From Anthopleura xanthogrammica (taxonomy: Eukaryota > Cnidaria > Anthozoa > Actiniaria > Actiniidae): 64,000 nt of DNA. The stretch is from NCBI GenBank assembly GCA_964019055.1, contig OZ025213.1, forward strand, positions 11,025,351 to 11,089,350, read 5' to 3'. How positions within the stretch are numbered: the stretch's first letter is position 1; each line of letters begins with the position of its first letter. The position numbers and the translations under genes are program-made. The notes beneath the pieces were generated by a model. That model made no database searches and was not told where the DNA came from. It saw only the letters and a list, made by a program, of their open reading frames with translations. Positions 1 to 12,701 of this stretch are shown here, in pieces.

Positions 1-339
1 GAGAACATGGATCTTATTAGAAGCCAGCAAGCTCACAGACTCCAGAGAACTCCAGTGTCTACTTTCCAAATCTGAGCTGCCTACTTTTGCCATTCCATGT
101 CCCCAATCGTATGGCCCCTTCATTGATACAGCTGTCTATATTAAGTAACCCATTCGCCTATTTGAAATTTTAATGAAATCCTTGCAAGAGTAGTGTTATG
201 ATGGTCAACATTTTTCTGTGGATTGCCCATCTTATCACTGGCTGTTATCCATGTAAAGGACACTTCATCTTCAAATCTTCAAACCTTACTCACATGCAAT
301 CCCAACTTAGTGCTGGACATATTGAAACTTGATGCTCGA

Positions 340-480
340 CATTTCCTTTTATAACGCTCACCTCTCACCTCTGAGGTCTAGGGTTCAAATCCCAGTCTCC
401 CCATATGAGCTGAGTTGGTTGGTTCTCTTTCTGACTCCGAGGGTTTTTCCAGCTTAACGGTTTTTCATCCCTTCTTTCGT
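340..480 (+). mobile_element. tRNA-derived SINE-like fragment
   Basis: The segment contains CACCTCTGAGGTCTAGGGTTC followed by AAATCC, a good polymerase III B-box match (consensus GGTTCRANTCC) at 380-390. Downstream, at about 430-475, is a degenerate TTTTCC...GGTTTTTC stretch like the common SINE core. Related copies lie in antisense at 34375-34480 and 35465-35580. It sits in the WDR17 intron or upstream sequence before the first visible exon. The rest of 1-645 shows nothing else I can assign. Confidence 0.5.
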
Positions 481-645
481 CCCTAACTAATTCAAACTGG
501 TTAGAGCTGTGCTCTTCCAGAGGTGCCTTCACATGCTTTCAGTTTGACCCCATAAGCTGTGCCACTGCTGGACTTTGCAGTAGTGGCTAGCAATAACGAG
601 TTTTTTTGTATCTCAAATGACTCGTGTTGTATTTTTGATTGACAG

Positions 646-3600
646 TTGGTGTCATTCTACACATCACGAGGTCAGCTCCATGATGCATTCCTTGTAGCTC
701 AGGTTGCGTGCGAAGCAGGGTTTCCACTTCTGCTGGACAAGAATGCAAACAAGATACCTGATTTGAAAAGAAATGATCACATGTTGCCTAAGAAACAGAG
801 TGAAATGGCTAAACAGTACCAGTCGTAAGTATATTATTATCATAGTAAATATATTATCTGTGCCTAATACAATATACAGGGGGGGGGGGGCATGGCACAA
901 ATCACGGAAAATTCTATTACACCTGCCCTACAAAATGATTGACATGAAATTCTTCTATATTTTGTTTGGGTTCAGTGCATCCATGAATCTTTTTAAAAAG
1001 TGTAGGGGGAGGGGGAGGGGCTGGGGGAGGGGGATGGCTAGATTGATAGTATGTCTTATACATCCTGGTTAAATACTGCATGTTTCTTTCAGCTTATTAC
1101 ATTCTACCAGTGATACTCTAGCAGACTGGTATTACAGCAAGGGACAGTGTGTACAGTCTGCTTGCTGTCATCTATCTGTAGGGGATGTTAAGGTAAGATA
1201 CATGCAATACTATCCTTGAATACACTCATACATATATTATGTGTTTCAAAAAACATTATCTGTCGGAGATCTGAAATCTGAGGCCAAGAGCCAGCGCAGG
1301 TCATCACTCAAAGATGGTGGCATTAAAATCACAGCTCACAGCCCATAATTCATTTTGGTCTCAGATTTCAGATCTCTGACCAGCAACCGTTATTGAAATA
1401 ATGTGTATACTCCAAGGCTCAAAATAGCAGCCTACTAAGGGTCAAAACGAAGGCAATACTTAACGCATGGCAGATTAAAATAAATTTGTGCCAAAGTAAA
1501 GTTTAGAGGCCAGAACACACAAGGTGTCTGTTACTTTATGGGTGTGTGAACCCCCCCCCCCCCCCCCCCGTGTGAACATTATACCCAAAATAGCAACCTG
1601 CAACCTTACCTATCAAGGGTCAAAATGTAGGCATGACTTTAAGACTGTAGGGTCTAATGGTTGTTGATTGTATTTACAGCTTGCCATGTCTAAGCTTGTT
1701 CGTGGTAATGAGCTAGAACTGGCTGTCAGTATGGGCATCGTACTACAAGCTACTAAATACCCTATCATGCACCGTGCTTTAGAACTGCTGTCTTGGAAGT
1801 GTGAGAAACTAAATAAATGGTAAGTATGTCACGACTATGAATGTGGACATACTGACCCATGTCAAGTTTGCTTCAAGGGAGGTACCTAGAGGGAGGGATC
1901 TAGAGCGTAAGGCCTTATGTATGTCACAACTATGAATCTGGACATACTGACCCATGTCAAGTTTGCTTCAAGGGAGGTACCTAGAGGGAGGGATATAAAG
2001 GGTTAGGCCTTATGTATGTGACAACTATGAATCTGGACGTACTGACCCATGTCAAGTTTGCTTCAAGGGAGGTACCTAGAGGGAGGGATATAAAGGGTTA
2101 GGCCTTATGTATGTCACAACTATGAATCTGGACGTACTGACCCATGTCAAGTTTGCTTCAAGGGAGGTACCTAGAGGGAGGGTATATAAAGGGTTAGGCC
2201 TTATGTATGTCACAACTATGGATCTCGACATACTGACCCATGTCAAGTTTGCTTCAAGGGAGGTACCTAGAGTAAGGGATCTAGAGCGTAAGTCCTTTCC
2301 TTTTGAAACATTTAGGATGCCTGAAGTTACTATTTCATGACAGTAACAATTTGCTCCAGCCTTACTTAAATAATTGCTTGATCTACTCCTGCCCTTGCAA
2401 GGGGACTTATAGAGCAGATCTCGCATGAATGTAAAAAGCCTTCACATATGCCGCAGCACAGTCACGGAGCTCGAAGGATTGGCAAAATCTGTTCAAGCAA
2501 GCATAGTACACAAGATCGTTGATCTATCAATCAGTATGCTTTGATGCTGAACTGTTATGGTTACTGCACCACCCGTCCCTACTAAGATTTTTCACCTTGT
2601 AAAGTGTTTTCCATAGAATACATATCGATATGCGTGAGTGTCTAAACTTTTGTTTGATTGTTTTAGGAGAGAAGGATTGAATCTTCTGGATCTTATGCCA
2701 AAGAATGTAGAGTACCTGTTGGCGTTGTGCGCAAAATGTCAAGGGACTCCAGCGGAAATCAATGAACTACATGAAAAGGTAAAACAAAATCCTCCTCCTG
2801 TTTGTGCTCAGTTGATCATAAGACAGAGGAGTGGATCTTGGGGGGCTCAGCCATTGAAATGCCAATATTCTGATATTTTCCCTTTTGGCATCAATTTTTC
2901 TCTTAGAAAAATTTGCGCGTGTGATTGAAAAGCACTGTAATGTTAATTTAAATATAGATATCTTGAAATTAGTTGAAGGGGAAGAGAAGAGGGTCGCATA
3001 ATTATGAAAATGGGCGTTACTGACAACAAATGGTTACATAGATGGGGCAAAATATATACATGTACGTATAAATATTCCTATCTTTCTTGTATTGTCTCAA
3101 TAACCACCAGGCTGGATTCCCATGCCTTGAAGACTGCTTACAGAAGGCTGAGGAACTCTGCGAACAAGAGAAATTCTATGATGCCATGAAATACTACTTG
3201 CTATCAAGCTCCCCTGAACTAGCCTTGGATATCGGGCTTAACCTTGCTAGAGGTGAGTAAATCAAAACATCCATAGTTATCAAGCTACACCTAAAGGTAA
3301 AATTTGAGGAGCGCAAAGTACAGAACGTCGATTGTAAAAGAGTTGCTGCTGTTCTTTGTCTCTATATTGAAACAAGCTGACGAGTTTTAGCGTTTTTACG
3401 AGCCTACCAATATAAATTATATTTGCTTGGACTTCCTGTGTAAAACGGCACGGCAATGTCAAAGTACGGAATCAACGTCCAGTGAACAGATCACAGAACG
3501 TGAGTTCTCTGCTCGTTTAATAAAAAATGCTTCGGCACGGTGCTGTGACGATCACTAAATAGAGCAGTTTTCGTATGACTATGAAAAACGTACCAACATG

Positions 3601-5428
3601 GACCGCACCTTGCTGTGACCGTGTCAATGCCGTGCCGATTATGAAAACATTCAACATTCGGCGCCGTCTCCGCGCCGCGCCGTAGCCGTGCCGTGACTTC
3701 TCACACTCATATAAAATCTGCTCTAGCACTTCCGTACCGTAAGTGCTTAATAGCCATGCGAAATTAGCTCTAATATTTTGGTATTTATTGTTGCTTCACC
3801 AGACGCGATGGTTAAGCAATACTGGGGTCTAGATGATGTTCTCAAGATAGTACAACTGTTGTCCTGCATCAGGAGTGACAGGTTGGCACAAAGTAGAATC
3901 AACAAGTAAGAAACTTCTTTATTTACTATTTCAAGCTTTACGTAGACGTCTTCAGATTATGCGTAACCTGTTTTAATTTGAAACTTTTCCAGACAAAGGC
4001 AAGAGTTAGTGGCTCTCAGTACATACGTGGGAGCACTACTAGCCATCAGAAGGCAGTACAATCCTATTGTTTACCCTCTGTTGAAACAAACAAGGTATGT
4101 AACAAGTGTTAAAGTCAATAATTGATGACAAACTGCAAGCGAAGTTCATGGTGCATCAGTACTTCATTTCCCATCATTTCTTTTGCCATTCCTTTTAATC
4201 CTGTGTTGTTTACTGTGTCTATTGTCAGGCATCTACTGCATCGTGATAAGATCGAGTTAGGAGTACCATCACTACAGATACAGGCTGAAACAGAAGCATG
4301 GGTCGTGTTCAATCAACCTACAAAGTAAGCACATCTTTTTATTACCAAAGGATTTTACGAGAATATTCTATAAACTTTGAAATACGAACTGCTTTTTCTA
4401 TTTTTTTCTTTTCTAGTTCGTTGAATAAACCCACGCCTGAGCAGACTACAGTATGGGAAAGATTCAGCAAACGCGCAGGTATCAATAATTATCGTGTTAT
4501 CGTGTGCTAGACTAGTATTCTATCCAGTAGTAGTGAGTAGTTATGTCCAATGCAGTCATGCTACTAATGGAGAAGGTCAAGCGTCAGGTCTCAGGGGTTA
4601 TTCCCCTTTTCGACAGACTTTGCCTCACCTATCGAGTGTTTTTAGAATTTTTCTTTGCACTACGTTACCATACAGAAGACCGTTTTTGAGACCATTTTAA
4701 TAGGAGCAGGCGTAGCTCTGTTAGTGCACGGCCTTCAGAGCTACTGTAGAGTCCACGGATCGATCCTCAGGATCTCCACTCCTGTTTCAACTTCTTTCTC
4801 ATCCGTGCAGCTTCAGCTTTGAATACTCTTAAAACAGAGCGCTGATGCAGATAGGGGGTAAAGTGGGCACTGTCGGCTTCCATTGATAGCAGTTGAACTT
4901 CAATCTACCGACGTTAAATCTAGGTACTTTCCCTTTTCCTTTGTTGTTGACCAGGAACCCAAAAGGATGATCTAGAATGTGGTTTAGATATAGCAACAGG
5001 GTCACTTCTACCATCACATTTCGATGTACAACAGTGTTACTTTACCGGCGAGAAAATCAAGGTAAAATACTTATTATAGTACTGCAGGTGTTCCGTATAC
5101 TGTGCATTTCTTACTGCGATTTTCAATGTTCTGTGAACTAAGAAATTTCAACAGCTTGTTTTCACTGCTGTCAATCAAAAGTAATCAGTGGGTACCCTTT
5201 ATATTTTTGACTGTTGGCAGGGGAAAAAAACAAATTGCAACGGCAGTTCGCAGCTACAGAGTTTGCAGAATATTGAGAATCACAGTAATATATATTTTTA
5301 TCTTCCAGGGTACAGCGTATGCACTAGAGGATGGGAAATCTTCCATCTCCCTGAACCACGCCCTCATGTGGGCTAAAGTCAACGCCTTTTCACCCCTAGG
5401 TACTGGGACGCGCTTCAACCCCTTCTAA
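646..5428 (+). CDS. WDR17: WDR17 (WD repeat-containing protein 17), C-terminal 11 exons, 5' part outside window
   Basis: Eleven exons join in phase to give 420 residues plus stop: 646-824, 1093-1192, 1680-1819, 2667-2778, 3111-3252, 3803-3905, 3993-4094, 4229-4324, 4417-4478, 4955-5061 and 5309-5428. Every border is AG/GT. The first exon follows an acceptor and has no start codon, so the gene enters from the left edge and its N-terminal WD40 propeller is not in this window. What is seen is helical, Cys- and Leu-rich sequence typical of the alpha-solenoid that follows the propellers (short blocks such as SACCHLSVGDVK and YDAMKYYLLSSSPELALDIG). The protein ends in a conserved block with LEDGKS, ALMWAKVN and a terminal RFNPF, which I recognise as the WDR17 C-terminus. 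Human WDR17 is about 1,300 residues. Its cellular function is poorly known. The family call rests on recalled similarity, not a search. Confidence 0.85.
1263..1380. mobile_element. Foldback (MITE-like) element in WDR17 intron
   Basis: Two near-complementary arms of about 24 bases face each other: GGAGATCTGAAATCTGAGGC near 1265 and GTCTCAGATTTCAGATCTC near 1357. About 70 bases separate them. There is no coding capacity. A non-autonomous DNA transposon remnant is the simplest reading. Confidence 0.55.
1821..2300. repeat. Five-copy minisatellite, 95-bp unit, abutting a splice donor
   Basis: Units begin at 1821, 1916, 2011, 2106 and 2202 with TATGTATGTCAC or a close variant, and each contains CATGTCAAGTTTGCTTCAAG and GAGGTACCTAGAG. 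The first unit reads TAAGTATGTCAC, so the array starts inside the 5' splice site of the WDR17 exon ending at 1819. Copies are very similar, which implies recent expansion. Confidence 0.9.
4702..4785 (+). mobile_element. Possible tRNA-derived SINE in WDR17 intron
   Basis: GGAGCAGGCGTAGCTCTGTT followed by a B-box-like GGATCGATCCT at 4757-4767 resembles the left part of a tRNA gene with internal pol III promoter boxes. The A box is imperfect and no full cloverleaf is evident, so a SINE head is more likely than a tRNA gene. Confidence 0.35.
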
Positions 5429-5660
5429 TGTACTCATTGGTTTGGACTATGCCCCATATTGGGGTGTCCCTTATCCCTCCACTGGTCTGAACCACAACCT
5501 CGTGTTAAGTGAACAAATTACACCCCTTGGTATACTGGGGTGTGCTTCAACCCCTTCTGATTTAAGCCATGCCCCGGCCCATACTGTGGTGTGCCTAATC
5601 CCTTCATTGATTTGAACCACGTCCTTGTGTGACTACATGATCACTATTACACCCCATGGT
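5353..5660. repeat. Degenerate tandem duplication of the WDR17 stop-codon region into the 3' UTR
   Basis: The end of the last coding exon (GAACCACGCCCTCATGTG at 5353, then CACCCCTAGGTACTGGG and CTTCAACCCCTTCT) recurs in diverged form starting at 5489 and again at 5614. Copies are spaced 136 and 125 bases. The second copy keeps CTTCAACCCCTTCT, which encodes the terminal FNPF motif in the true exon. The later copies are interrupted by stops and are not coding. Confidence 0.65.
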
Positions 5661-5704
5661 ATATTAGCTTCAATAGATTTTGCTTAAATACTAATGGTAA
5701 TAGA

Positions 5705-5838
5705 CGTTTCCCGAATTCACTTGGATGATCACCAAACAATGGTTCCAAGTCGAGGTTGGCGTTGATAAATAAAAGAATCAAGCTCAGTCTCGACTTGGAA
5801 CCATTGTTTCGTGGTCATCCAAACGAATTCGGGAAAGG
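5705..5838. mobile_element. Foldback (MITE-like) element
   Basis: Left arm CGTTTCCCGAATTC...CAATGGTTCCAAGTCGAG (5705-5754) and right arm CTCGACTTGGAACCATTG...GAATTCGGGAAA (5789-5836) are almost perfect reverse complements over about 45 bases. The 30-base spacer has no coding potential. It lies just 3' of WDR17. Confidence 0.75.
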
Positions 5839-5982
5839 TTTATTGATATGTGTATAAGAATTGGACCAATAACAAACAATTGTAGAGTGTGTAAATTATG
5901 TTATCCAAATTCCCTTTATGAAAGCCCCCTTAGCTACACTGACGTACAGGCCGTACTATACTTGATCTTCTCCTCTATACAT

Positions 5983-6125
5983 AGAGTGAAATCTCTAAAC
6001 CCGTGAAATAGATATTAGACTAATACACTTTAGTAGACCCTAATTCCAAGGTTTTCTTTTGTGTCTATTTGACTATTACACTTTAACAAGCAATTTTTAT
6101 TTCACGGGTTTAGTGACTTCACTCT
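5983..6125. mobile_element. MITE-like element with terminal inverted repeats
   Basis: AGAGTGAAATCTCTAAACCC and continuing GTGAAAT at the left is mirrored by ATTTCACGGGTTTAG and TGACTTCACTCT at the right. The terminal repeats are about 25 bases with one or two mismatches. The interior of about 90 bases is AT-rich and noncoding. Confidence 0.65.
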
Positions 6126-6321
6126 AATGGTTGATAAATAGCAAATTATTTTATCTATACCTTCCAATCCCACCCCTACTAACGCCACACCTTCCTGATT
6201 GTTATCTGGTAGAATTACTCCTCCCCCTCAACCTCCCACCCGGTAAACATCTTGCCAGCCCTCCCCCAGCATATATTCTTGAAATTTCTCCCATACCCCA
6301 GCAGACATCTTGTCTTCCCCT

Positions 6322-6412
6322 CCCCAACATACACCCTCCCCAACATACACCCTCCCCAACATACACCCTCCCCAACATACACCCTCCCCAACATACACCC
6401 TCCCCAACATAT
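6322..6412. repeat. 16-bp tandem repeat (CAACATACACCCTCCC)n
   Basis: About six consecutive copies of CAACATACACCCTCCC are visible with almost no divergence. It is a short minisatellite in intergenic DNA. Confidence 0.9.
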
Positions 6413-6835
6413 AGTGGGTTAGCAGTGTAGCTGTATACTCTACTCTCCACTTTTTCCCTTTTCATTTTCCACACTTCCCGTCATTGATTTTTATATTTAT
6501 ACTATTTTTTTTAAATATTTAATTGTTTTATCACTACATTGATTGTACATCATATTATATATTATTTCATATTGGTTTTGTTTTACCATTTTTTATTTCT
6601 TTTATGTAAGTTTAATTTATTTAATGTATTTTTATGTCGTTGTGTAGTGTAAATTAAACAAACACGTCCCGTCATGTTACCAGGGTATTTCACAATCCAT
6701 TTACCCCAGCTTACTATAATCTGGCAGTCTTTCCTTTGCGGTATGTGGTCGCCAGGGCAACATATGCGTTCCCTAGCGACCATAAATCAGCTTGATTCAG
6801 GGTAGGTCTAGGCTGCACGAAAATGCTACCCACGT

Positions 6836-7110
6836 CTACCCCCTGCGGGATAAATCTTCCCAAGGGGGTAGAGGAGGTTTGCAATAAGTATCCATCTGTG
6901 CGCAATTTCTTTCTACCCCCTGGGGGATAAATCCTACCAATGGGGATAGGGGATATCCTATCTGTGCGCAATTTCTTTCTACCCCCCGGGGGAATAAATC
7001 CTACCAAGGGGGTAGGGGATATCCCATCTGTGCGCAATTTCTTTCTACCCCCTGGGGGATAAATCCTACCAAGGGGTTAGGGGATATCCCATCTGTGCGC
7101 AATTTCTTTG
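6836..7110. repeat. Four-copy minisatellite, about 66-bp unit
   Basis: ATCTGTGCGCAATTTCTTT recurs at 6894, 6960, 7026 and 7091. Between copies lies a CTACCCCCTGGGGGATAAAT block that is itself palindromic. The sequence has no coding evidence. Confidence 0.9.
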
Positions 7111-7404
7111 AAGCCAACACCTTTCTTTTAATCATCCAATTATAAATATACTAATTCTTGGTTAGACTAAATATATATCACTAAATATATATTATTATAA
7201 TAAACGTAAACAATTAGAGCTATTTTAATATAAAACTAATAGTATAATAAATGAATAAACTGAAATATCTAATGATGTATTAAATATAATATAGTAAATC
7301 CGTCTCCATCCGCTTCTAACGTGAACTTGAATATTACTAATTTAGGTTCTTAACAGAATGAATGGTTGAACCAGCCACTCGACTGCATTTAAATCAGTGA
7401 ACAA

Positions 7405-7490
7405 AATCACGAGAAGTTGTAACATTCTTAATCACGAGAAGTTGTAACATTCTTAATCACGAGAAGTTGTAACATTCTTAATCACGAGAA
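7405..7490. repeat. 25-bp tandem repeat, three full copies plus a partial
   Basis: AATCACGAGAAGTTGTAACA plus TTCTT repeats at 7405, 7430 and 7455, followed by a truncated copy at 7480. The copies are identical. Confidence 0.9.
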
Positions 7491-7927
7491 AATAACACTT
7501 CTAAAGAAAAAATGTTAAATATTTCGCTCAGAATCCATTGATCATCTTCAGAATATGGTCAGTATTGATTTTGAAGAGGATCAGTGGATTCTGGTTCCAA
7601 AATTAATATTTTAAAGCAATGCCTTAAGCCTTAGAAACCTTTGTGTTTCAAGCGTAAACTTTTGTGTGTCTTAACTCACTAAACTGATACGGAGTATATA
7701 GAAACTAAAAGTCTTCAATCGAATTTACCAGTCATCTTCTGATGAGTTATCTTGTTTGTCGTATACGCACCGAAATTTTACAACGGAATCTCATTTTATC
7801 TTGTAAGATTTATATCTCTAAACGTCTTAATGTGACGCCTGCAAGCACGAGGAAGGACAAGAGTTGCGCAAAACCGCGCGAATGTTTGTCGATCATTGTA
7901 AAATACTAACTCGGAACATCCACTACC

Positions 7928-8068
7928 CTGGAGCCGGTTGTACAAAGCCTGGGTAAAGCAATCCACCGGATAAGAGTTATCCAGTGTGTAGAATTCGTAT
8001 AGGTTTTATCCACTGGATAAGGATTTATCTGGTGGATAGCGCCATTCTGGCTTCGTACAACTGGCTCC
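7928..8068. mobile_element. MITE family A, copy 1 (GGATAA-rich foldback)
   Basis: The element starts CTGGAGCCGGTTGTACAAAG and ends CTTCGTACAACTGGCTCC, so its ends are inverted repeats of about 18 bases. The interior holds alternating TTATCC and GGATAA blocks. A second copy with the same ends and interior, in inverted order, lies at 53894-54040. Confidence 0.85.
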
Positions 8069-8400
8069 TTATCGATTGTCGAACAGAGAATTCAATGAAC
8101 ATAAGGAATCAACGCTAAAGTATTAATTTCTAGAGAATAATTGATGTTCGTTCCTCTGTCTAGCTTGAGATTTTTGAGACTATATATACGCGCAAAGTAG
8201 ACTAATGCTTGTGCGCTCATTTCCCAATGAAGAGAGGCTCTGTGTTCAGTTATCAATTCAAACAGTTAACAGCAACGTACGTGCCTGATAGCAATGCCAA
8301 AATAGTATAATACAGAATCTTTCTAAAGTAATAAGGAAGTGTTAAAAGATTATCGTCTTGCTATCAGGAAAAGATTATGCGTTCATCTTTTAATACTGAT

Positions 8401-8816
8401 CTTAGCCGTTAGCGTATGCACCAATTTCAAAAAGGTTGTCGCAGCTTAAAAGCAACAACACAAGACGGCAAAGAACATCTGTATTTCACTCCTTATTCAT
8501 CATTTAGACGCGATTATTTTAGTCGTTTTGTAATGGTAGGCTGCAAGTGTTTCGATTCTTTAAGTGTTGTCCCGAATCTTCAGCTAATTAAAAGCATTGC
8601 TTGCAGGTGATCTTGGCTTGTTGCTTGTTGCTTTCGGCGGCGACAACCTTTATTGAAATTGAAATAGGTGTATATTATAATTAAACCCGCCGGCCAACGC
8701 CCCTTGATATAAAAATTCGTAATAGGAATCATACGATTCGGTTATCTTTTAACAATGTTCTTAGCCGTTAGCGTATATGTAAGTACCCGCCGGCCAACGC
8801 CCCTTGATATAAAAAA
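8401..8816. repeat. Interleaved direct repeats of unknown nature
   Basis: Two motifs each occur twice. CTTAGCCGTTAGCGTAT is at 8401-8417 and 8760-8776, preceded both times by ATCTTTTAA. ACCCGCCGGCCAACGCCCCT plus TGATATAAAAA is at 8685 and again exactly 100 bases later at 8785. An inverted pair CCTGATAGCAA / TTGCTATCAGG (about 8285 and 8359) lies just upstream. A 64-codon open stretch at 8416-8610 overlaps the area but has no recognisable features, so I do not call it a gene. Confidence 0.55.
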
Positions 8817-9347
8817 TAGTAGTAGGGATTTTTGCATCGTTTCTTTCTGCACATATGGATTTGTAATTACTTTTAGAGGTGGAGATTGAGATGTACATCA
8901 TTTTCAAATCCTACATATCGATATTTCTACAGACAAGTCTAGAATTCCCCTGAGGTGATGTCCAAAGACGATAGACGAAAGATTTTCTCGTTAATGACGG
9001 GCAAACGGCCGCCCGCGGAACAGCAGACAAGCAAAATGAAACCCTGGGGTGAATTTGATGAATTTGTTCTCAAGTTGAAACAAAAGCGCGCTTAACAAAA
9101 GAGAAGAATTCACATTTGTTGTACATGTGGGACACTGATGTGCAGGAATGGTGCCCATCTTGACGCAGGATGTAGCAATGGTATGGGCGAATGTCTGGTC
9201 ATCGCTGCTGGAGGGGTCTAGGGTATGATAGACCACCCTTAGGCTGTTCAGTACATCTTGCATGCATTCCCGCATACATACTAGTACAGAATTGAAGACT
9301 AAGAAAATTGAGCGAAGTTAATACGATAAACAGAACGTTAGTACCTG

Positions 9348-9782
9348 CCTTATTATAGGAAATTAACGCTCCACGAAATGAAAGTATTTAGCGAGACTTA
9401 AATTAACGCGAATTGAGGGCAAAAATACTTTCAAATGAAGAAAATTAACGCGAAAGAGAAGCCAAAATTCCCATTTAAATGAAAATAACGCGATGGAAAC
9501 AAAGATAACTCATCTGAAAGTGAAAATGAAGAGTTTGTAGAATGAAAAACGAAAATATAATTTCCGACAAAAACTGAAATGTTGTAGGAAAGTGACTAGC
9601 TGTAATGTTCAGTTTTAAAATAATTAAAGATAAAATTGCTAGAAATTCATATCGTGAAAATTAACGTTTTACTTTATTAATGATATGGAAATTAACATTA
9701 AAAGAAGTGAACACGACTTAAATTAACGCGATTTTTTGAAATTCGCGTTAATTTAATGGAGCGTTAATTTCCTATAATAAGG
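9348..9782. mobile_element. MITE with perfect 26-bp terminal inverted repeats
   Basis: The left end CCTTATTATAGGAAATTAAC (continuing GCTCCA) is matched without error by the right end TGGAGCGTTAATTTCCTATA (continuing ATAAGG). Inside, short copies of AAATTAACGCG recur in both orientations, including a palindrome around 9719-9755. There is no coding region. It is the cleanest DNA-transposon derivative in the window. Confidence 0.85.
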
Positions 9783-9789
9783 TATTTCC

Positions 9790-11719
<1,930 letters not shown>

Positions 11720-12329
11720 AGCAAGCGTGCAAATGAAAGGACCATGAAAGACATTGTGTCCACATATATGGGCCATCATCATCATTTCTGCCAGTGAGTC
11801 GTTCAAACTTCCTGAGAAATGTTACAAAACATCCGTTTGCGACTTCAAACTTGTTCAACAAGCGAAATCAATATTATTGTATCAGAAGAGAAATGTTTTG
11901 ATAACACTAACTATCCTGAACTCACGGTACTAGGCTCGTGTATCGCTGCATGTAATGGCGCGGACAGTATTGTGGGTGCCTTGTGATATAAATGAGACAA
12001 TTCCTTTTCCAATCGATAACATTAAGCTATCATGGCTATATACGCCTTAGCTTAGAATCAGATTTTTCAAATTCATAAAAAACGATAGTGACACAGTAGA
12101 GATTTAACAAGAATTTCGCAACTCCTCAGTTCGAATTTGAGTGGCATGCATTAGGCTAGCACTACAATGGTATTCCAAAAATATCTTTAAAGAATTCCAC
12201 TGGAATTTAATTTCAGTTAGTATAAGATAACAATATGTTTATGAGAAAACCAAATGTTGACCAAATTTCATCGATTTTTCCTTTTTTTACAGAGATAAAA
12301 ACTATGAGTTATACTATAGTTATACAACT

Positions 12330-12701
12330 ATGGCACTGACAGAAATGCGCTTCAACTTTGTTTATTTATTTGGTTTTTTGTTTTTTCTAAAAAAAATGGC
12401 TGACACTAGTACTTTGACTGAAAATTTCACTAGCTGTTCAACTGAGAAAGAGATAATTACATACTCATTCAAGTATCGTGATCCCGGCCGGCTTCCTTTA
12501 TCAACTCGCAATGGCATAATTAAACCGTTAACGAGTTTTTCTATAGTTTTCAAAACATGTACCGATGATAACTGTGAAATAATTGAGCAAAAAGTTTGTG
12601 AAGGAAACTCCACCTCGAGCGACCTCCATGATTCCTTCCCGACCAACTTGAAGAACAGAACTTGTTGTATAGACCCTAAATTCGGTGTAATTGTTCTGTA
12701 A
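12330..12701 (+). CDS. Orphan 123-codon reading frame, possible secreted or membrane Cys-containing protein
   Basis: I do not recognise this frame. It begins at ATG 12330 and ends in TAA. Near the start is a hydrophobic run (FNFVYLFGFLFFL), followed by six cysteines (two adjacent) and three N-glycosylation sequons (NFT, NST, NRT). The frame stays open upstream to a good 3' splice-site match (TTTTTTTACAG at 12282-12292), so it could be a terminal exon rather than a full gene. The opposite strand is also open over the same span, which weakens the case. No neighbour supports it. A chance reading frame is at least as likely. Confidence 0.22.
   Translation: MALTEMRFNFVYLFGFLFFLKKMADTSTLTENFTSCSTEKEIITYSFKYRDPGRLPLSTRNGIIKPLTSFSIVFKTCTDDNCEIIEQKVCEGNSTSSDLHDSFPTNLKNRTCCIDPKFGVIVL

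Noticed and set aside
4702..4785. A genuine tRNA gene
   Set aside because: The B-box-like sequence is present, but no complete cloverleaf with a 7-bp acceptor stem could be drawn. It is listed as a possible SINE instead.
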